Shown here: piece after piece, positions 5,319 to 5,479 of the stretch
Layout: each line of letters starts with the position of its first letter
Numbering within the stretch: the stretch's first letter is position 1
Source of the DNA: Euryarchaeota archaeon UBA443
Lineage (GTDB): Archaea > Thermoplasmatota > Poseidoniia > Poseidoniales > Poseidoniaceae
Assembly (NCBI GenBank): GCA_002499195.1
Contig: DAKS01000037.1
Location: forward strand, 1-5,479
Direction: 5' to 3'
DNA length: 5,479 bases
Notes under the pieces: generated by a model
Databases searched by the model: none
The model's input: only the letters and a program-made list of their open reading frames with translations
Told to the model about the DNA's origin: nothing
Translations under genes and position numbers: made by a program

Positions 5319-5479
5319 TTACTCTTGCAAGCGCTCAATTAGTTCAGCCTTCTTTCCAGAGACAGGTTTGCCTGCCTCCTTGAGAAGTACTTTGAGTTCT
5401 GCAACGGTCATTGAACTATAGTCAACATCATCCGATGATTCTTCCTCAGCAGGAGCTTCTTCAGCAGCCTCTTCTTCAG
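5319..5479 (-). CDS. C-terminal fragment of a SAP-domain protein (partial, start beyond the window)
   Basis: The reading frame enters from the right edge and ends at a TAA at 5319-5321; 52 residues are visible. The first 20 are acidic and alanine-rich (EEEAAEEAPAEEESSDDVDY), a flexible linker. The last 30 form a SAP motif: MTVAELKVLLKEAGKP, then VSGKKAELIERLQE, with the helix-turn-helix pattern and the conserved Gly-Lys-Lys-x-Glu-Leu. SAP domains bind AT-rich DNA or sometimes RNA and are often appended to DNA-repair, chromatin or RNA-processing proteins. What the rest of this protein is cannot be seen, so no function is assigned. It is followed after 40 bases by the phosphorylase gene on the same strand. 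This gene is too short in the window to appear as an ATG-started frame, but the match is clear. Confidence 0.82.
   Translation of the reverse strand, partial: EEEAAEEAPAEEESSDDVDYSSMTVAELKVLLKEAGKPVSGKKAELIERLQE

Noticed and set aside
5132..5383. 83-residue plus-strand frame over the phosphorylase start
   Set aside because: Shadow of the phosphorylase and SAP-domain genes on the other strand; no recognisable domain.

Overview
The window suggests a compact, moderately AT-rich genome of a marine planktonic archaeon, most likely Marine Group II (Poseidoniales) or a relative. The evidence is indirect: a secreted protein with thrombospondin type 3 (TSP3) calcium repeats and a C-terminal LPSIG-type membrane segment, TATA-like boxes at archaeal spacing in the one divergent promoter region, an E/A-rich tail ending in a SAP domain, and a set of bacterial-looking metabolic genes. 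No rRNA or single-copy archaeal marker is present, so a bacterial source cannot be excluded.

Layout, left to right. (1) 39-545 (+): an SRPBCC-fold protein, whose frame is open to the left edge. (2) 547-1833 (-): a large secreted, membrane-anchored TSP3-repeat protein; the two genes converge with one base between them. (3) 1834-1957: a 124-base divergent promoter region with one TATA-like element facing each way. (4) 1958-4101 (+): plsC-like acyltransferase, thymidylate synthase (thyA) and dihydrofolate reductase (folA). thyA and folA overlap at ATGA; plsC and thyA are 51 bases apart with no obvious promoter between. (5) 4096-5479 (-): a second transcription unit read leftwards: the tail of a SAP-domain protein (cut by the window edge), a PNP/MTAP-family nucleoside phosphorylase best matching S-methyl-5'-thioinosine phosphorylase, and a MazG-like nucleotide pyrophosphohydrolase. 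Its last gene collides with folA; the two genes share the palindromic hexamer TCATGA, which gives both their stop codons and lies at the edge of a perfect 9-bp hairpin.

Function. ThyA makes dTMP from dUMP and turns methylene-tetrahydrofolate into dihydrofolate; FolA regenerates tetrahydrofolate, so the overlapping pair is a complete thymidylate cycle. The MazG-like enzyme and the phosphorylase facing them also act on nucleotides and nucleosides (pool cleaning and methylthio-purine salvage), so 2.8-5.3 kb is a nucleotide-metabolism block. PlsC points to ester-linked phospholipid synthesis, notable if the host is archaeal. There is no RNA gene, CRISPR array, mobile element or origin that I can see. 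The only intergenic stretches are 1834-1957, 2744-2794, 4465-4492 and 5279-5318; none exceeds 300 bases. I do not see a wholly new system here; the most noteworthy items are the shared-stop hairpin at the folA/mazG junction, the Asn in the base-recognition motif of the phosphorylase, and the bacterial-type plsC and thyA-folA genes.
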